Assembly: GCF_001884105.1 (NCBI RefSeq)
Contig: NZ_MACI01000068.1
Location: 62,001-126,000 of the forward strand
Length of the DNA: 64,000 bases
Direction of reading: 5' to 3'
Source of the DNA: Bacillus luti
GTDB lineage: Bacteria; Bacillota; Bacilli; Bacillales; Bacillaceae_G
Each line of letters begins with the position of its first letter. Position 1 is the first letter of the stretch. A program made the position numbers and the translations under genes. This document shows positions 17,416 to 26,217 of this stretch, one piece after another. The notes under the pieces were generated by a model, which had not been told where the DNA came from, did not search any database, and saw nothing but the letters and a program-made list of their open reading frames with translations.

Positions 17416-18867
17416 ATGCAACAAAATAATGATTTAAATTTTGAACCTCAAGACGTTAATATTGTCAATCCTAAACAAGCCAGGAAAGCGGTTGTTGCTA
17501 CTGGTATTGGGAATGCAATGGAGTGGTTTGACTTCGGTTTATACGCGTATTTAGCGGTTATCTTAAGTCAATTATTCTTCTCAGGTGTTGATAATAGTGG
17601 ATTGCAACTTGTACTTACATTCGGTACATTTGCAGCAGCCTTTCTCGTTCGACCAATCGGAGGTGTATTCTTTGGTAGAATAGGAGATAAGTACGGCCGA
17701 AAAATCGTGTTAAGTACTACTATTATTTTAATGGCACTTTCTACATTATTCATCGCATTACTACCAACCTATGAACAAATTGGTGTATGGGCACCAATAC
17801 TACTTTTAGTTGCCCGAATGATTCAAGGCTTCTCTACAGGGGGCGAATATTCAGGTGCAATGGTTTATATCGCAGAATCTTCTCCAGATAAAAAGCGTGG
17901 TATACTCGGTAGTGGTCTTGAAATTGGAACACTCTCAGGTTACATTGCTGCATCGGTAATTGTTACCATTTTGACGTTATTGTTAACAGATGAGCAAATG
18001 CTCAGCTGGGGATGGCGTATTCCTTTCTTAATAGCTGCACCAATTGGTTTGGTCGGTTTATATTTACGCCGTCATTTAGATGAATCTCCCATCTTTGAAG
18101 AGATGGAAAAAGCACAAGAGGAATCTGAAGACAATGAACAATTTTCATTTATGGATATATTAAAATATCACAAAAAAGACTTCTTATTAAGCACAATAAT
18201 TGTCGCCTTCTTTAATATTACGAACTATATGATTCTTTCGTATATTCCTTCTTATCTAACTCAAGTACTTAAAGTCAAAGAAACAACTGGCTTATTAATT
18301 ATTTCGATTACGATGGCACTTATGATTCCACTAGCACTTTATTTCGGTAAATTAAGTGATAAAATTGGTAATAAACGCGTCGTGCAAATTGGTTTACTAG
18401 GTTTAACCGTATTTGCAATTCCGGCATTTTTACTAATAGGTAACGGGCATATTGCAGCTATATTTGCAGGTGTTTTCGTATTAGGTTTCTTCCTAAGTGT
18501 GTATGAAGGAACATTACCTTCATTATTACCATCGCTCTTTTTCACCGATGTACGTTATCGAGCACTTTCGATCTCCTTTAACATTTCTGTATCAATATTC
18601 GGTGGAACAACGCCGCTCGTATGTTCATACTTAGTTCATGCGACTGGTAACCCGCTTGCACCGGCATTCTATTTAACTGGTGTAAGTATAATTGGATTAG
18701 TTGTATTTAGTGTACTTTTCGTCACAACATCAGGACGTGCGCTAAAAGGTTCCTATCCTACAGTAGAAACGAAAAAAGAAGCACACCTAATCGCAAAAGA
18801 AGACCCTGAAGAAACACTTTGGTGGCATGAAGAGTCATTAGAAATTGAAGCAGGGAAGCATGCTTAA
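17416..18867 (+). CDS. MFS transporter, ProP-like metabolite:H+ symporter
   Basis: 483 residues with 12 predicted membrane helices. The start GNAMEWFDFGLYAYLA is the signature of the metabolite:H+ symporter family (ProP, KgtP, ShiA). The loop 2-3 motif GRIGDKYGRK and the STGGEYSGAM block of helix 5 agree. Closest in character to the proline/betaine transporter ProP, but it lacks ProP's long C-terminal coiled coil; the tail is short and acidic. AAAGGAG lies about 11 nt before the ATG. Uptake of proline, betaine or a dicarboxylate are all possible. Confidence 0.82.
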   Translation: MQQNNDLNFEPQDVNIVNPKQARKAVVATGIGNAMEWFDFGLYAYLAVILSQLFFSGVDNSGLQLVLTFGTFAAAFLVRPIGGVFFGRIGDKYGRKIVLSTTIILMALSTLFIALLPTYEQIGVWAPILLLVARMIQGFSTGGEYSGAMVYIAESSPDKKRGILGSGLEIGTLSGYIAASVIVTILTLLLTDEQMLSWGWRIPFLIAAPIGLVGLYLRRHLDESPIFEEMEKAQEESEDNEQFSFMDILKYHKKDFLLSTIIVAFFNITNYMILSYIPSYLTQVLKVKETTGLLIISITMALMIPLALYFGKLSDKIGNKRVVQIGLLGLTVFAIPAFLLIGNGHIAAIFAGVFVLGFFLSVYEGTLPSLLPSLFFTDVRYRALSISFNISVSIFGGTTPLVCSYLVHATGNPLAPAFYLTGVSIIGLVVFSVLFVTTSGRALKGSYPTVETKKEAHLIAKEDPEETLWWHEESLEIEAGKHA

Positions 18868-18893
18868 GTTAAAAGAGTGACGTAGAAGTATAT

Positions 18894-18929
18894 AAAAAAG
18901 ACTCCTATTAAAAAATAGGAGTCTTTTTT
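18894..18929. terminator. Bidirectional terminator between convergent genes
   Basis: AAAAAAGACTCCTATT pairs with AATAGGAGTCTTTTTT, with runs of A and T on both sides. It serves the transporter gene and the minus-strand DUF4129 gene. Confidence 0.9.
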
Positions 18930-18931
18930 CA

Positions 18932-20065
18932 TCATTTCTTTCGTTTCTTCAAATCCTTCTGATACTCATAAAGTTTATGAACTTCTTCCTTAAATTCGTG
19001 TAGAAGTACAGTGTTTTCACTATTTGAATAACGAACTGTATTATAAGCGTCTATAATAATGTCACTCTGAATATTAACATCTTCTTCATGATTTATTCTT
19101 TCCAGCCAAGCCTCAACAGTTTCTCCTCGCTCCCGGTTTAAAGGAGGTGATAACTTACTTTCTAGTTTGAAAATTTCTTTCCGAATTTCGTTATGTGGTG
19201 GTTTGTATCGCTTCATTCGTTTTTGGCTCATACCTTCTTTATCGGTGATGATAGTAGATTCGAAAATAGGCATGTTTGGTAAACTTAAATGTTTTCGGTT
19301 TTTTATTATTATCCTTACGACATAAATAGCAATGACTGTACAAGCTATTATTGTAGCGCTATTTATAAGTATTGGGTCAAAATCAGGAAGTTTTTTCCCA
19401 TCTTCAATTCGTGGTTTTAAGAGGTGTCCTTTATTTGCCCAAACACCTTCAGTATCTTTTAATTCTGCTGCTTTAATTAATGGCATTAAAGCATAGCCGA
19501 CACCTAATGCGACTACTTCCGTTATAAAACCAAAAATAAGTCGAATGAAAGGAAATACTTGAACAATTAATATACTTATTAAGCCAATCGTAATGATAGA
19601 AGCAAAACGTAATAGTTGTTGTTTGCGATTTGCCCCGGTTAGCCAAAATGTAATCATAAGATGCAAGGCTAACATTAACAATTTCCATAACGGTGGAAAG
19701 GGTGCATAAAATATTGCTGAAACAACAAACCATACAATACCACCTAGAGATTTTTGAACTGGATATCCTGGTCCAACCGCGTGTATGATAAAGAAAAATA
19801 GTGGTAATATGATTGTGCCAAAAAGAGAAAAAGATAGAAATATTGAGAAAACAACTATTTGAAGAACCAATAGTATGATAAATCCTGTCACTTTTTTCTT
19901 CATTAATTTATGAATAAGAAATACTCCTATATAGCCTGTTGTTAAAAATATTGCAATGCCAATTAGTTCATCTCTTTCTGTTAATAACGAAAGTAGGAGA
20001 AGCAGAATGAAATCATGAATGTGATATAGCCAAATTTTCAACTGGTTCCACCATCCCTTCATCAT
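18932..20065 (-). CDS. DUF4129-type membrane protein, last gene of second MoxR operon
   Basis: About 377 residues. Six or more hydrophobic segments fill the first ~190 residues, another lies near 240-260, and the cytoplasmic tail has the DUF4129-like module (RGETVEAWLERI then IIIDAYNTVRYS). It overlaps the DUF58 gene by over 50 nt, so the start is uncertain: tandem ATG at 20065/20062 lack a clear binding site, a TTG at 20074 is also in frame, and a TTG at 20041 follows GGTGG by 7 nt. It is longer than the paralogue at 3264-3998 mainly in the membrane part. No transglutaminase core is seen. Confidence 0.7.
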   Translation of the reverse strand: MMKGWWNQLKIWLYHIHDFILLLLLSLLTERDELIGIAIFLTTGYIGVFLIHKLMKKKVTGFIILLVLQIVVFSIFLSFSLFGTIILPLFFFIIHAVGPGYPVQKSLGGIVWFVVSAIFYAPFPPLWKLLMLALHLMITFWLTGANRKQQLLRFASIITIGLISILIVQVFPFIRLIFGFITEVVALGVGYALMPLIKAAELKDTEGVWANKGHLLKPRIEDGKKLPDFDPILINSATIIACTVIAIYVVRIIIKNRKHLSLPNMPIFESTIITDKEGMSQKRMKRYKPPHNEIRKEIFKLESKLSPPLNRERGETVEAWLERINHEEDVNIQSDIIIDAYNTVRYSNSENTVLLHEFKEEVHKLYEYQKDLKKRKK

Positions 20066-21179
20066 GAATGACAAATGTCGGTTGTGTTAAAAGAGGAAGT
20101 TCCTTTTTGTGCAAACCGAGAAAAATGATAGAAGATGATCGCTCTCTTTTTTTCATAATATAATGAAGAAATCCTTGTTTCGGAAGTAACGTACTATCAT
20201 CTGAAATACGCGCTAATTCTTCTAAAGCTTTTGCATATTGCGTTTGTCCTTCATTTAACGGTACATGTAATGCACCGCCTTCTGCTAATACACTAATAAA
20301 CAATTCGAACGGAATTTGATGCTTCGTTGCATACTGGCAAATGTATGTTGCATATGAAATAAGTTCTTCTATATTATCTTTCCAACCAAACCCGCGATCA
20401 GCAGCTAAAGAAAGACAAATCGTCCAACTATAATTTTTTACAGGCTCATATTGCTTCGCTTGTAATTCCTGCATTTTAGCAGATGCTTTCCAATGAATAG
20501 AGCGAAATGATTCACGTTCATATCTTTTCACACCGATAATAGATGTTTCATCATTGTAAAAAGAAAAATTCGTTCGATAAGAACCGTTTAATAGTTGCTG
20601 AAGTTCTTGCAAACCTGCTACTTCTTTAGGAGAAGGATACACAATAATTTCAGTCTTTAATTTATCAAAAACAGGTAAATGTACAGTTAATAGATGAAAT
20701 GGATCTTTTAATACACATTCAAACTGTTCAATTTGAAACACACCACGCTTCGTTGCGGTTAATGTTAAATCCCATTTTTGTGCCGAATGTGCAGGCTGTG
20801 AAAATGGGAAAGAGAATAACGTTTTTGATATTTGTTCAATCCCTTGATCTTTGTGCGGTAGTAGGGACGAATTTAAATGAAAATAACAAACACCATTAAC
20901 GAGCGGTATACTGGCTCCATTTTTTAAATGAATAAAAAACTGTCCAGACTCCTCAGGAAAAAGCCGTGTAGTTTGTTTCTCATTTATGATTTGAAACTTT
21001 TTCTCTATGAAAGCGACATATTTATATATGAAAATCGCAAATAAATAATAGAAGAAAAAGAGAAACATAAGCATTCGTTGTGGGAAAAAGAAGGTGAAAA
21101 GTAACGCGACTGGAACAGTTAATTGAATAATATGAAGTTGAAAAAATAAAGGTACAGTTACAACGCGCTGCCCGTTCAT
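20013..21179 (-). CDS. DUF58 domain membrane protein, second copy
   Basis: 388 residues, paralogue of 2139-3248. Two N-terminal helices (about 10-55), then a variable beta domain, then the DUF58 core with GVKRYERESFRSIHWKASAK (about residues 213-232 in the homologous block). The start codon overlaps the moxR stop in an ATGA arrangement. Together with the flanking genes it repeats the gene order of the 1.2-4.0 kb operon. Confidence 0.85.
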   Translation of the reverse strand: MNGQRVVTVPLFFQLHIIQLTVPVALLFTFFFPQRMLMFLFFFYYLFAIFIYKYVAFIEKKFQIINEKQTTRLFPEESGQFFIHLKNGASIPLVNGVCYFHLNSSLLPHKDQGIEQISKTLFSFPFSQPAHSAQKWDLTLTATKRGVFQIEQFECVLKDPFHLLTVHLPVFDKLKTEIIVYPSPKEVAGLQELQQLLNGSYRTNFSFYNDETSIIGVKRYERESFRSIHWKASAKMQELQAKQYEPVKNYSWTICLSLAADRGFGWKDNIEELISYATYICQYATKHQIPFELFISVLAEGGALHVPLNEGQTQYAKALEELARISDDSTLLPKQGFLHYIMKKRERSSSIIFLGLHKKELPLLTQPTFVIHDEGMVEPVENLAISHS

Positions 21180-22105
21180 GCTTGTTCAATCTCCACGGGT
21201 ACATCCACTTCTTTTAAAATCCTTTGCATAATTTCATGTTTTGTCGTACGCAGGGCACCTTCCATTGATAAAACGATACGATGATTCCAAACAGAAGGAA
21301 CTAAAAATTGTATATCTTCAGGCGTGCAATATTCTCTGCCGCGTAAAAATGCTAGGGCTTGAACGGAGCGTACTAAAGCTAAAGTGGCACGTGGGCTTAC
21401 ACCGTTAGCGATGTAATCGTGATTTCTTGTAGCATGGGCAAGTTTAATTATGTAATGTTCTAACGGTTCGGATACGAATATTTCCTTTACTCGTTTCTGT
21501 GCTTCTAAAATATCTTCTAATGAAATGACAGATGTGACACTTTCTAACGGTGTATTATTACGAAAACGTCGCATCATTTGTAGCTCATCTTCTGGAGACG
21601 GATAACCAATTGAAATTGTCATTAAAAAGCGATCAAGCTGTGCATCAGGAAGAGGGAACGTTCCTTGTGATTCAATAGGGTTTTGCGTCGCAATAACAAA
21701 GAACGGTTTCGGAAGAGACGTAGATTGTTTTTCAAGCGTCACTTGTCGTTCTTCCATCGCTTCTAACAAACTAGACTGTGTTCTCGGCATTGCGCGGTTA
21801 ATTTCATCTGCCAGTAAAATGTTCGTCACGACTGGTCCAAGTCTTAACTCGAATTCGCTCGTTTTCGGATTAAAATATTCAATACCTGTTACATCACTCG
21901 GAAGTACATCAGGGGTAAACTGAACGCGCGAAAAATGACCACCAATACTTTTTGAAATTGTTTTCGCCAGTAATGTTTTCCCAGTACCAGGCACGTCTTC
22001 AAGTAGTACATGTCCATCAGCAAGTAGTGAAACGAGTAGTAGATCAATAACATTCTCCTTACCAACAAAAACAGACCCAATATTTTCTTTTAATTTATTA
22101 ATCAT
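21176..22105 (-). CDS. MoxR-family AAA+ ATPase, second copy
   Basis: 309 residues from the ATG at 22105, which has AAAGGA 9 nt upstream; a longer frame to 22186 has no binding site. Walker A is GTGKT (40-44), followed by LLADEIN (Walker B) and ATQNPIE. It is strongly similar to the 1210-2142 product over its full length, including PRTQSSLLEAMEERQVT. First gene of the second MoxR / DUF58 / DUF4129 operon. Confidence 0.9.
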   Translation of the reverse strand: MINKLKENIGSVFVGKENVIDLLLVSLLADGHVLLEDVPGTGKTLLAKTISKSIGGHFSRVQFTPDVLPSDVTGIEYFNPKTSEFELRLGPVVTNILLADEINRAMPRTQSSLLEAMEERQVTLEKQSTSLPKPFFVIATQNPIESQGTFPLPDAQLDRFLMTISIGYPSPEDELQMMRRFRNNTPLESVTSVISLEDILEAQKRVKEIFVSEPLEHYIIKLAHATRNHDYIANGVSPRATLALVRSVQALAFLRGREYCTPEDIQFLVPSVWNHRIVLSMEGALRTTKHEIMQRILKEVDVPVEIEQA

Positions 22106-22156
22106 ATGTAACATTCCTTTCATTATAGAAGAGTTAATATTTCTATATTTTAACAA

Positions 22157-22171
22157 ATTATTCTGAAAATT
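22157..22171 (-). promoter_or_regulatory. CodY-like box before the second moxR operon
   Basis: ATTATTCTGAAAATT (plus strand) matches the CodY consensus at 13 of 15 positions and lies about 52 nt before the moxR start. The other moxR operon has a 13/15 match as well. Chance matches are possible in AT-rich DNA. Confidence 0.35.
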
Positions 22172-22221
22172 GGAATGATTTTTCAATTTAAAGAAATAGA
22201 TATTTAATTATTAAAATGCAC

Positions 22222-22301
22222 TTGCATATTTTGGAATAGGATTATACAATATCGATATACGATGTATCGGAAGTCGATATATCATAAGACGATGTATCGG
22301 A
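22222..22301 (+). promoter_or_regulatory. padR promoter with repeated operator
   Basis: TTGCAT (22222-22227) and TACAAT (22245-22250) are spaced 17 bp. Directly downstream ACGATGTATCGGA occurs twice (22259-22271 and 22289-22301), 30 bp apart, with CGATATAC and CGATATAT in between and before. The second copy overlaps the padR ribosome binding site. Position and dyad character suit PadR self-repression. Confidence 0.6.
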
Positions 22302-22311
22302 GGTAGTTATA

Positions 22312-22629
22312 ATGCATGCGAAAGCGCAAAAATATATTCCGTTAACAGAGGCGACATATTACATACTATTGTCACTCGTGAAACCAATGCATGGCTACGG
22401 AATTATGCAAATGGTAGAAGAGATGACAAATGGAGAAGTAAAGCTCGGTCCTGGTACTTTATATGGGAATACGACGAAATTACTGAAAGAGAAGTTAATT
22501 GTTGAAGTTGCCTCTACAGACAGAAAGAAGTGCTATGAGTTAACGCCGTTTGGGAGAGAAGTACTGGAACTGGAGTACAACAGATTACAGCGGTCTGTAA
22601 AGAATGGAAATAGTATATTAGGGGAGTGA
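22312..22629 (+). CDS. PadR-family transcriptional regulator
   Basis: 105 residues. The PadR winged-helix domain is clear: LTEATYYILLSLVKPMHGYGIMQ, then LGPGTLYGNTTKLLKEKLI and the wing with KCYELTPFGREVL. A C-terminal helix for dimerisation is short, as in the PadR-s1 group. The stop is followed after 4 nt by a DUF2812 gene, a common Bacillus and Clostridium pairing in which PadR represses its own operon. GGAGG precedes the ATG. The inducer is unknown. Confidence 0.9.
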   Translation: MHAKAQKYIPLTEATYYILLSLVKPMHGYGIMQMVEEMTNGEVKLGPGTLYGNTTKLLKEKLIVEVASTDRKKCYELTPFGREVLELEYNRLQRSVKNGNSILGE

Positions 22630-22633
22630 ATGG

Positions 22634-23173
22634 ATGATGGAGATAAAGAAGATATTCAAACCTTTCGCAGTATGGAGCTTAGAAAAAGAAGAAGCGTATC
22701 TACGTAAAATGCATCAACAAGGCTGGGCGTTACAAAAGTATAACGTAATGTATACGTTTAAGAAAACTGAGCCGAAAGATGTAGTATATAAAGCAGACTT
22801 TAGATTAGAGTATAAAGATTCGAAAGAAAAACAAAAAGAATATATCGAAATATATGAAATGTGTGGCTGGAAACATGTAACGAGTTTTGCGAAATGGAAT
22901 TATTTTTGTAAAGAAGTAGAAGAGGAAAATGAGTTGCCAGATATATATTCAGAAAAGGAAACGAGGATACAAAAACTTACTGAGTTGTTACAGTTTTTTG
23001 TAATTATGTTTGTAACGATAATGCCAGCGCTTTACTTATGTTTTCTTGGACCATCAGAATCTAGAATTCCTTATATATTTAAAGGTATGATAGGATTTGT
23101 AGGTTGTATGTATTTATATATATTTATTAATGTATCTTGGAAGATTAAAAAGTTAAAAAATGAAATATTGTAA
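22634..23173 (+). CDS. DUF2812 domain membrane protein
   Basis: 179 residues. The N-terminal DUF2812 domain (about 1-95) reads WSLEKEEAYLRKMHQQGWAL through EMCGWKHVTSFAKWNYF. Two membrane helices follow at about 118-138 and 146-166. GGGGAG in the padR 3' end serves as ribosome binding site. Function unknown; co-transcription with PadR suggests a membrane-stress or drug-responsive module. Confidence 0.85.
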   Translation: MMEIKKIFKPFAVWSLEKEEAYLRKMHQQGWALQKYNVMYTFKKTEPKDVVYKADFRLEYKDSKEKQKEYIEIYEMCGWKHVTSFAKWNYFCKEVEEENELPDIYSEKETRIQKLTELLQFFVIMFVTIMPALYLCFLGPSESRIPYIFKGMIGFVGCMYLYIFINVSWKIKKLKNEIL

Positions 23174-23187
23174 CAAAGAGTGGATTT

Positions 23188-23235
23188 ATTAAAGAAGATG
23201 GTTGTATATATTGAATGGAAATCATCTTCTTTAAT
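23188..23235 (+). terminator. Terminator of the padR operon
   Basis: ATTAAAGAAGATG pairs with CATCTTCTTTAAT, then TTCTAT. Confidence 0.7.
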
Positions 23236-23289
23236 TTCTATATATCCTCATTTTGTTCATTCTTTTTTATATAATAAAAGACCACCTTT

Positions 23290-23583
23290 TTAATTCATAG
23301 AACTAACAGTTACAAAGATGATACCAGTAACAATACCTAAAAAAATCATAAATGAAGAAGTAATTAATAATAACGAACTAGCAATTAATATTACTTTATT
23401 AGATTTTTGTTTTTTATAAAGGAAATAAAGTAAAAGACCACAAACAGTAGAAAGTATCCATATAGCTAAACCGTAAGAAGTCGAGATTTTCTTCCAATCG
23501 AAAATCCAAAAGTAAAAGATGACTATGTGACAAGTTAATAGTAGAAATGTAGATGGAAGCACAAACTTTTTATGTAAATTCAT
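23290..23583 (-). CDS. Small membrane protein, unknown
   Basis: 97 residues from the ATG at 23583, which follows GAGAGGTG by about 5-6 nt. Three hydrophobic segments (about 9-28, 36-55, 64-92) separated by short basic loops. It belongs to no family I recognise. Monocistronic. Confidence 0.55.
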   Translation of the reverse strand: MNLHKKFVLPSTFLLLTCHIVIFYFWIFDWKKISTSYGLAIWILSTVCGLLLYFLYKKQKSNKVILIASSLLLITSSFMIFLGIVTGIIFVTVSSMN

Positions 23584-23680
23584 TCGTTTCACCTCTCTTA
23601 TGTAAATTTTACCAGAAGAGTGTAAAGTTTAATATATAATAAGGAAGAAATACGTTTTATATTACTGAATTAAAAAGAAA

Positions 23681-23716
23681 AACCCCCTTATAGAAAAATC
23701 TATTTCTATAAGGGGT
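23681..23716 (-). terminator. Terminator of the zinc-ribbon gene
   Basis: On the minus strand CCCCTTATAGAAA pairs with TTCTATAAGGGG and is followed by TTTTTC. Confidence 0.8.
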
Positions 23717-23726
23717 AGTAATAATT

Positions 23727-23975
23727 TTAAGAGAAAGACTGATTTTGCGCAGGTTTAATAAATTGTTCTGGATTTTCAACAAGCCCGCATACAGCGCATT
23801 GGACGCGGTATGTAGGTCCTTGATAAGCCATATGAAAAGCATTCATCGTTTCATTTGTGTATTCTTCTTCTACTTGACCAGTTTGCGGATTTAACTTGAC
23901 TGGTTTTACTTGTTGCTCAAGAATATTAAAGCGAGTTCGGTTCGTTTTGCAACTTGGACAAAGCATTGGTTCCAT
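23727..23975 (-). CDS. Small zinc-ribbon-like protein
   Basis: 82 residues from the ATG at 23975, preceded by GGAGGTG at 9 nt; the frame is open further without a binding site. CPSC near the N-terminus and CAVC near the C-terminus form a split four-cysteine zinc site. The middle is polar. I recognise no named family; nucleic-acid or protein binding is a guess from the zinc ribbon. Confidence 0.65.
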   Translation of the reverse strand: MEPMLCPSCKTNRTRFNILEQQVKPVKLNPQTGQVEEEYTNETMNAFHMAYQGPTYRVQCAVCGLVENPEQFIKPAQNQSFS

Positions 23976-24100
23976 ATGTATACACCTCCATTTGTAGCAT
24001 TTCTTATAAGTTTTGATTTTATGCAAGTAAAAAAACTTTCTCAATATAAATAGGTGTTTAATGTATTTAAAATTCAGAAAAAATAAAATATAATAAATGT

Positions 24101-24179
24101 AAGAACTGGTTATGTCCAAACCAAATCTCCTGTTTTATGCCAATAAGCTGGGGGCCGAGAAATCGGCCTCATTTTTTTG
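24101..24179 (+). ncRNA. Candidate small RNA
   Basis: A TATAAT box at 24089-24094 (weak -35 TTTAAA at 24066-24071, 17 bp spacing) is followed about 60 bp later by a strong terminator: GGCCGA-GAAA-TCGGCC (24153-24168) with a GNRA loop and a T run. No open reading frame with a binding site lies between them, and no plus-strand gene upstream needs this terminator. An RNA of about 75-80 nt is possible; otherwise it is the orphan terminator of a lost gene. Confidence 0.35.
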
Positions 24180-24248
24180 TGCTTATGGAACAAGGTTATT
24201 TGAAAGATTTGTCGAATTTTTAGGGGGATAGATAAAGGGGGATGTAAC

Positions 24249-24632
24249 ATGAATTTAAAAATGAAATACATCATTTTATATGTAGAAAAGTTTGAGGAAT
24301 GTTTAAGATTCTATAAAGATACTTTACAGTTACCTATAAAAGCAGAGCACGGTACATATATTGAATTTAATACTGGATCAACAATTTTAGCGATGAATAC
24401 GAGAGAAGATGTAAAGAAATTAACCGGATTACCGCTTACAGAAGGTGAATTACAGTCTTCTCATTTCGAATTGGGATTCGTTGTTGATAATGTACAAGAA
24501 ACAATTGAGCAATTTAGAGAACAAGCTATCAAGATTTTAGTTGAACCAATTGTAAAACCGTGGGGGCAAACAATTGCATACATTGCTGATCCAGACGGTA
24601 ATTATATTGAAATTTGCAGTTCATTAGAATAG
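24249..24632 (+). CDS. VOC (glyoxalase/bleomycin resistance-like) family protein
   Basis: 127 residues, two beta-alpha-beta-beta-beta modules: YIILYVEKFEECLRFYKDTLQL and the second half from HFELGFVVDNVQETIEQF to IADPDGNYIEI. The metal positions are partly kept (the terminal Glu in DGNYIEI). First gene of a three-gene operon with the acetyltransferase 14 nt downstream. Substrate unknown; such proteins often act on small toxic or resistance-related molecules. Confidence 0.8.
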   Translation: MNLKMKYIILYVEKFEECLRFYKDTLQLPIKAEHGTYIEFNTGSTILAMNTREDVKKLTGLPLTEGELQSSHFELGFVVDNVQETIEQFREQAIKILVEPIVKPWGQTIAYIADPDGNYIEICSSLE

Positions 24633-24646
24633 AGGGAGAAAAAGAG

Positions 24647-25189
24647 ATGGGATTTCCGAAACTAGAAACAGAACGTTTACTATTAAGAGAACTTACATTA
24701 TTAGATGCAGAAGCGATGTTCCGTTATTTTTCGAAAGAATCTGTTATACGTTATTTCGGGATGGATTCTTTCGAAAATATTGAGCAAGCGAAAACAACGA
24801 TTCAAACGTTTAAAAATCGTTATGAAGAAGGAAGCGTGTTTCGCTGGGGAATCGAGAAAAAGGGATCGGGTCAACTAATCGGAACGTGCGGGTTTCATTT
24901 AATTAACAATCATCATAAACGAGCTGAAATTGGTTATGAATTAGACGATACATATTGGGGAAAGGGATATGCATCTGAAGCACTTCAGGCCATTTTAACT
25001 TATGGATTTGAATCATTACAGCTCATAAGAATTGCTGCTGTTGTATATGTAGAAAATAAAGCTTCTCAAAAATTGTTGGAAAAAGCAGGGTTTCAAGAAG
25101 AAGGATTGCTTCGAAAACATATGATTCAAAATGGAGTTGCTCATGATACCATTTTATACTCTTTATTAAAAGAAGAGTGGAAGAAGTAA
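24647..25189 (+). CDS. GNAT acetyltransferase, RimJ/RimL type
   Basis: 180 residues from ATG 24647, with AGAGGGAG upstream. LETERLLLRELTLLDAEAMF, then GYELDDTYWGKGYASEALQA (acetyl-CoA binding) and NKASQKLLEKAGFQEEGLLR are the standard RimJ/RimL pattern. It may acetylate a protein N-terminus or a small amine. The stop overlaps the start of the kinase gene (TAATG). Confidence 0.88.
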   Translation: MGFPKLETERLLLRELTLLDAEAMFRYFSKESVIRYFGMDSFENIEQAKTTIQTFKNRYEEGSVFRWGIEKKGSGQLIGTCGFHLINNHHKRAEIGYELDDTYWGKGYASEALQAILTYGFESLQLIRIAAVVYVENKASQKLLEKAGFQEEGLLRKHMIQNGVAHDTILYSLLKEEWKK

Positions 25190-25782
25190 TGAGTATGAAC
25201 GAACTTATAACGATTATGAAGAAGCATCGGGAAAATAGATTCATTTTAGGTATAGATGGTTTAAGCCGTTCAGGTAAAACAACATTCGTAACACATTTGA
25301 AGGAAAATATGAAACAAGAAGGTATTCCGTTTCATATTTTTCATATTGATGATCATATAGTGGAGCGTAATAAACGCTATCATACAGGATTTGAAGAATG
25401 GTATGAATACTATTATTTGCAATGGGACATTGCATACTTACGGCAGACATTTTTTCAAAAGTTACAACATGAAACGAAATTGAAATTGCCTTTTTATCAC
25501 GCTGAAATAGATTCATGTGAAATGAAGAAAGTACAGATTCCTATCGTAGGTGTAATTGTAATTGAAGGAGTTTTTCTGCAACGAAAAGAATGGAGAGATT
25601 TCTTTCATTATATGGTGTATTTGGACTGTCCAAGAGAGACAAGGTTTCTACGTGAAAGTGAAGAGACAAAGAAAAAACTTTCCAAGTTTGAAAATAGGTA
25701 TTGGAAAGCAGAGGATTATTATTTGGAAATGGAATTGCCGAAGAACAGGGCGGATTTAGTACTATGTAACGATATTAAATAG
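25189..25782 (+). CDS. Uridine kinase-like P-loop protein
   Basis: 197 residues. Walker A GLSRSGKT (24-31) follows FILGIDG, and HIDDHIVERNKRYHTG matches the substrate region of the uridine kinase / phosphoribulokinase group. VIVIEGVFLQR is the Walker B-like strand. The ATG overlaps the preceding stop by one base; another ATG lies two codons on. Last gene of the VOC-GNAT-kinase operon. The phosphate acceptor is unknown. Confidence 0.78.
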   Translation: MSMNELITIMKKHRENRFILGIDGLSRSGKTTFVTHLKENMKQEGIPFHIFHIDDHIVERNKRYHTGFEEWYEYYYLQWDIAYLRQTFFQKLQHETKLKLPFYHAEIDSCEMKKVQIPIVGVIVIEGVFLQRKEWRDFFHYMVYLDCPRETRFLRESEETKKKLSKFENRYWKAEDYYLEMELPKNRADLVLCNDIK

Positions 25783-25794
25783 AAATATAATGAC

Positions 25795-25833
25795 AGATAA
25801 AAGTAGAAGTATCTACCTTATCTGTTTTTTTGG
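25795..25833 (+). terminator. Terminator of the VOC-GNAT-kinase operon
   Basis: ACAGATAA pairs with TTATCTGT, with an inner GTAGA/TCTAC stem, then TTTTTT. Confidence 0.8.
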
Positions 25834-25898
25834 TATATCCAATTTTTGGTTATTCGTGCTAAAATGATTTCATAATGATATAGAAGGGGGATGATAGG

Positions 25899-26210
25899 AT
25901 GAACACCGAAATAGTTCCCAAAAAGAAGTACAGTATAATAAGCTATATATCTTTACTCATCGGCATTTTGTGTTTTTTATTCGTTTTTATTACACCGACA
26001 AGGATAGCGAATGCAGGTAATATAGTGGGAGACTATATTACAGTTGCCCTGACAGTTGCAGGTATCATACTTTCTGTCATTACAATGACGAAAAAAACAG
26101 AGAAGAAGGGGATTGCAATTGTCTCATTAATACTTTCCTCATCTTTCCTTGTTTTTTGGATTATCACCATTATCTTATTGTTTACTGGTCAAATTAGTTT
26201 TGCGCCGTAA
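25899..26210 (+). CDS. Small membrane protein, DUF4190-like layout
   Basis: 103 residues with three hydrophobic segments (about 13-32, 46-62, 72-98). AAGGGGG lies about 11 nt before the ATG. Similar three-helix proteins with a charged KKTEKKG loop are common in Bacillus. No function can be given. Confidence 0.55.
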   Translation: MNTEIVPKKKYSIISYISLLIGILCFLFVFITPTRIANAGNIVGDYITVALTVAGIILSVITMTKKTEKKGIAIVSLILSSSFLVFWIITIILLFTGQISFAP

Positions 26211-26217
26211 TGTGCAA

